From positions 1-7,000 of the forward strand of contig CAMWUZ010000083.1 in the NCBI GenBank assembly GCA_947177595.1: a stretch of 7,000 nt of DNA, given 5' to 3'. A model generated the notes under the pieces. The model had not been told where the DNA came from. It searched no databases and was given only the letters and a program-made list of their open reading frames with translations. Shown in pieces: positions 4,778 through 7,000 of the stretch. A program made the position numbers and the translations under genes. The DNA comes from an uncultured Porphyromonadaceae bacterium. GTDB taxonomy: Bacteria > Bacteroidota > Bacteroidia > Bacteroidales > Muribaculaceae. Each line of letters opens with the position of its first letter. The stretch's first letter is position 1.

Positions 4778-7000
4778 ATGCTTGACAGAACAATCCGAAC
4801 CTCACTCACAAACCGTGTGAGTGTACTGATCGTTACCGGAATCCTTCTTCTATGGGGCTGCTATACATTGCTCCACACCGAAATCGATATATTCCCTGAT
4901 TTGAATGCTCCCACGGTGGTGGTCATGACTGAAGCCCCGGGATATGCTCCGGAAGAGATTGAGAAAACTGTAACCTATCCTATTGAGACGGCACTCAACG
5001 GAGCTGCCGGAGTGCGCCGTGTGCGCTCTTCTTCAGCTACCGGTTTCTCAGTTGTTTGGGTCGAATTTGACTGGAATGAAAATGTTTACAGAGCGAGACA
5101 AACTGTTAATGAAAAACTTTCTGAAATAGCGTCCAAACTGCCGCCCGGCGTCGGCTCCCCTACCCTTGGTCCCCAGTCCTCTATTCTTGGAGAGATTATG
5201 ATTATAGGGCTCACGTCTGATTCCACATCTCTTAACGAACTGAGAAATCTTGCGGACAGAACTCTCGCACCGCGTATTCTCGGTCTTGGTGGTGTAAGTC
5301 AGGTTTCAGTAATTGGTGGAGAAGAAACAGAGTATCAGATCCTCGTATCACCTGATAAAATGAAATTCCATGATATCACTCTTGCTGAAATCCGTGAGGC
5401 AGTTGAAAACATGAATATCAACTCATCCGGAGGAGTTATATACGATTATGGAAATGAATATCTGATAAAAGGTGACATTTCCACTTCATCTCCTGATGAA
5501 CTGGCAAAAGCGGTTATCAGATCTTCAAGTGAGGGAATCGTTCTTCTTTCTGATGTTGCGACAGTAAAAACCGGAGCGAAACAGCCGCGTCTCGGCGCAG
5601 CATCGGTGGAAGGTAAGCCTGCCGTACTGATTACCGTTACAAAGCAACCCGGAACAGGAACTATTGAACTTACTGAAGTAATAGAACAGACCCTATCGGA
5701 GCAACAGAAAACCATTCCGTCGGATGTTCATGTAGCTACCGACATATTCAAGCAATCATCATTTATCGAAAGTTCGATAGGCAACTTGCAGCAGAGTCTC
5801 TTTGAAGGGGCTATCTTCGTGATTGTAGTGCTGTTTTTCTTCCTTATGAATCTGCGCACTACACTTATTTCATTAATAGCATTGCCTCTGTCCGTGATTG
5901 TTACCGTCATAATTCTTAATGCTCTGGGATTGAGCATCAACACCATGAGTCTCGGCGGTATCGCTATCGCAATAGGATCTTTGGTAGATGATGCGATTGT
6001 GGATGTAGAGAATGTATACAAAAGAATACGCCAAAACAGATTATTGCCTGATTCTGATAGAAAATCGACAATAACGGTGGTATATGAAGCATCCAAGGAG
6101 GTACGTTTGCCGATTCTCAACTCCTCTCTCATCATAATTGCCAGCTTTTTACCCCTCTTTTTATTGAGTGGCATTGAAGGCAGAATGCTCAAACCGCTCG
6201 GAATTTCATTTATTGTTGCATTGGCGGCTTCTACAATAGTAGCTTTGACTGTAACACCGGTACTTTGCAGTTATTTGCTTGGAGGTAAAAATCAAAATTC
6301 AGAAGACAAAGAGCCGTGGCTTGCTAAGAACCTGAAAACCGGATATTCAACGGCATTGGCATGGTGTTTCCGTCACAAAAAGAGTGTGCTCGCTGGCACA
6401 TTGACTTTGTTTATTGGGGCACTTGCTGTTTTCTTTACGCTTGGCCGTAGTTTCCTACCTCCATTCAATGAGGGGTCACTGACTATAAATGTGAGCACTC
6501 TCCCTGGAATTTCTTTGGCAGAGAGTGAACGTATTGGCACTATTGCCGAACAAATTATATTGTCTGAGCCAGAGATTAAAACTGTTGCAAGAAAAACAGG
6601 TCGTGCTGAACTTGACGAGCACTCATTGGGAGTGAATGTCAGCGAAATTGAAGCCCCCTACTCTCTAAGCAAACGATCTAAAGCTGAACTGGTCAGAGAA
6701 TTGAGACATAAATTGAGTGAAATACCGGGCACCAATATTGAAATCGGTCAACCTATCAGCCATAGAATAGACGCAATGCTTTCCGGCACCGAGGCACAGA
6801 TTGCTATAAAGATATTTGGTGACGATCTGGAAAAATTGCATGGCATAGGCACTCAGATCAAAGCGCTATCCAAAGATGTTCCGGGAGTTGTAGATGTGAA
6901 TGTGGAACAGCAGACAGGCAGACCTCAGATCGACATCCGCCCGCGGCGTGAGATGCTTGCGCGCTATGGAATTACCAATAGCGAGTTCAACGACTATGTT
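4778..7000 (+). CDS. CusA/CzcA-type heavy-metal RND efflux pump (3' end cut by window edge)
   Basis: Inner-membrane proton-driven pump of the heavy-metal (HME) branch of the RND superfamily. The frame from the ATG at 4778 is open for 741 codons to the window end, about 70% of the usual length of about 1,040. Membrane helix 1 is at about residues 13-31, followed by the conserved EIDIFPDLNAPTV and TYPIETALNGAAGVRRVRS. Helices 2-6 lie at about 342-497. Helix 4 carries VDDAIVDVEN (403-412), and Asp404, Asp405 and Glu411 match the acidic proton-relay region of HME pumps. Helix 7 is at about 536-553 and is followed by FLPPFNEGS (559-567). The second large periplasmic domain includes HRIDAMLSG (662-670), the region that holds a metal-binding Met in E. 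coli CusA. Here the Met is one position later, so the metal should not be assumed to be copper or silver. The gene lies 10 bases after the adaptor stop in the same operon. An outer-membrane factor gene would be expected beyond the right edge. Confidence 0.95.
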   Translation, partial: MLDRTIRTSLTNRVSVLIVTGILLLWGCYTLLHTEIDIFPDLNAPTVVVMTEAPGYAPEEIEKTVTYPIETALNGAAGVRRVRSSSATGFSVVWVEFDWNENVYRARQTVNEKLSEIASKLPPGVGSPTLGPQSSILGEIMIIGLTSDSTSLNELRNLADRTLAPRILGLGGVSQVSVIGGEETEYQILVSPDKMKFHDITLAEIREAVENMNINSSGGVIYDYGNEYLIKGDISTSSPDELAKAVIRSSSEGIVLLSDVATVKTGAKQPRLGAASVEGKPAVLITVTKQPGTGTIELTEVIEQTLSEQQKTIPSDVHVATDIFKQSSFIESSIGNLQQSLFEGAIFVIVVLFFFLMNLRTTLISLIALPLSVIVTVIILNALGLSINTMSLGGIAIAIGSLVDDAIVDVENVYKRIRQNRLLPDSDRKSTITVVYEASKEVRLPILNSSLIIIASFLPLFLLSGIEGRMLKPLGISFIVALAASTIVALTVTPVLCSYLLGGKNQNSEDKEPWLAKNLKTGYSTALAWCFRHKKSVLAGTLTLFIGALAVFFTLGRSFLPPFNEGSLTINVSTLPGISLAESERIGTIAEQIILSEPEIKTVARKTGRAELDEHSLGVNVSEIEAPYSLSKRSKAELVRELRHKLSEIPGTNIEIGQPISHRIDAMLSGTEAQIAIKIFGDDLEKLHGIGTQIKALSKDVPGVVDVNVEQQTGRPQIDIRPRREMLARYGITNSEFNDYV

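Noticed and set aside
5728..6192. A 154-codon minus-strand open frame inside the RND pump gene
   Set aside because: It lies wholly opposite a strongly conserved membrane region (helices 2-5) of the pump. Its protein shows no family features, so it is a shadow frame.
1..7000. tRNA, rRNA, CRISPR array, intact insertion sequence
   Set aside because: I saw no cloverleaf-like segments, regularly spaced repeats, rRNA-like conserved stretches or transposase frames on either strand.

Overview
The window looks like a chromosome segment from a Bacteroidales-type bacterium (Bacteroidota). The reasons are: MacB/FtsX-type ABC transporter genes with two FtsX domains in one permease; AT-rich leaders without a strong Shine-Dalgarno; a promoter-like pair close to the Bacteroides TTTG / TAnnTTTG consensus; and a small His/Cys-rich exported protein placed ahead of a heavy-metal RND efflux pair. 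Genus and species cannot be fixed from sequence alone.

Left part (about 1-2600, minus strand): a MacB-like ABC ATPase begins at 424 and runs off the left edge just before its signature motif. Upstream of it, 11 bases away, lies a large MacB/FtsX-type permease gene that is clearly broken. Its reading frame can be followed through three single-base frameshifts, each in or next to a short homopolymer, and it carries at least one in-frame TAG. No intact N-terminal membrane segment or convincing start is visible. The other genes in the window are intact over long distances, so this looks like real gene decay rather than general sequencing error.

Middle (about 2600-3130): about 500 AT-rich bases with no gene I can support. 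It holds several inverted repeats and, at its right end, a plausible promoter for the rightward genes.

Right part (about 3084-7000, plus strand): a compact efflux operon. It begins with a small exported protein rich in His and Cys (3177-3590). Next comes a lipoprotein periplasmic adaptor of the CusB/CzcB type with His-rich ends (3643-4767). Last is a CusA/CzcA-type RND pump (from 4778, running off the right edge with 741 codons present). The RND pump would use proton influx to export metal cations, the adaptor would bridge it to an outer-membrane channel, and the His-rich proteins would bind or buffer the metal in the periplasm. The outer-membrane component is not in the window. A strong inverted repeat spans the gap between the small protein and the adaptor gene and could control relative expression.
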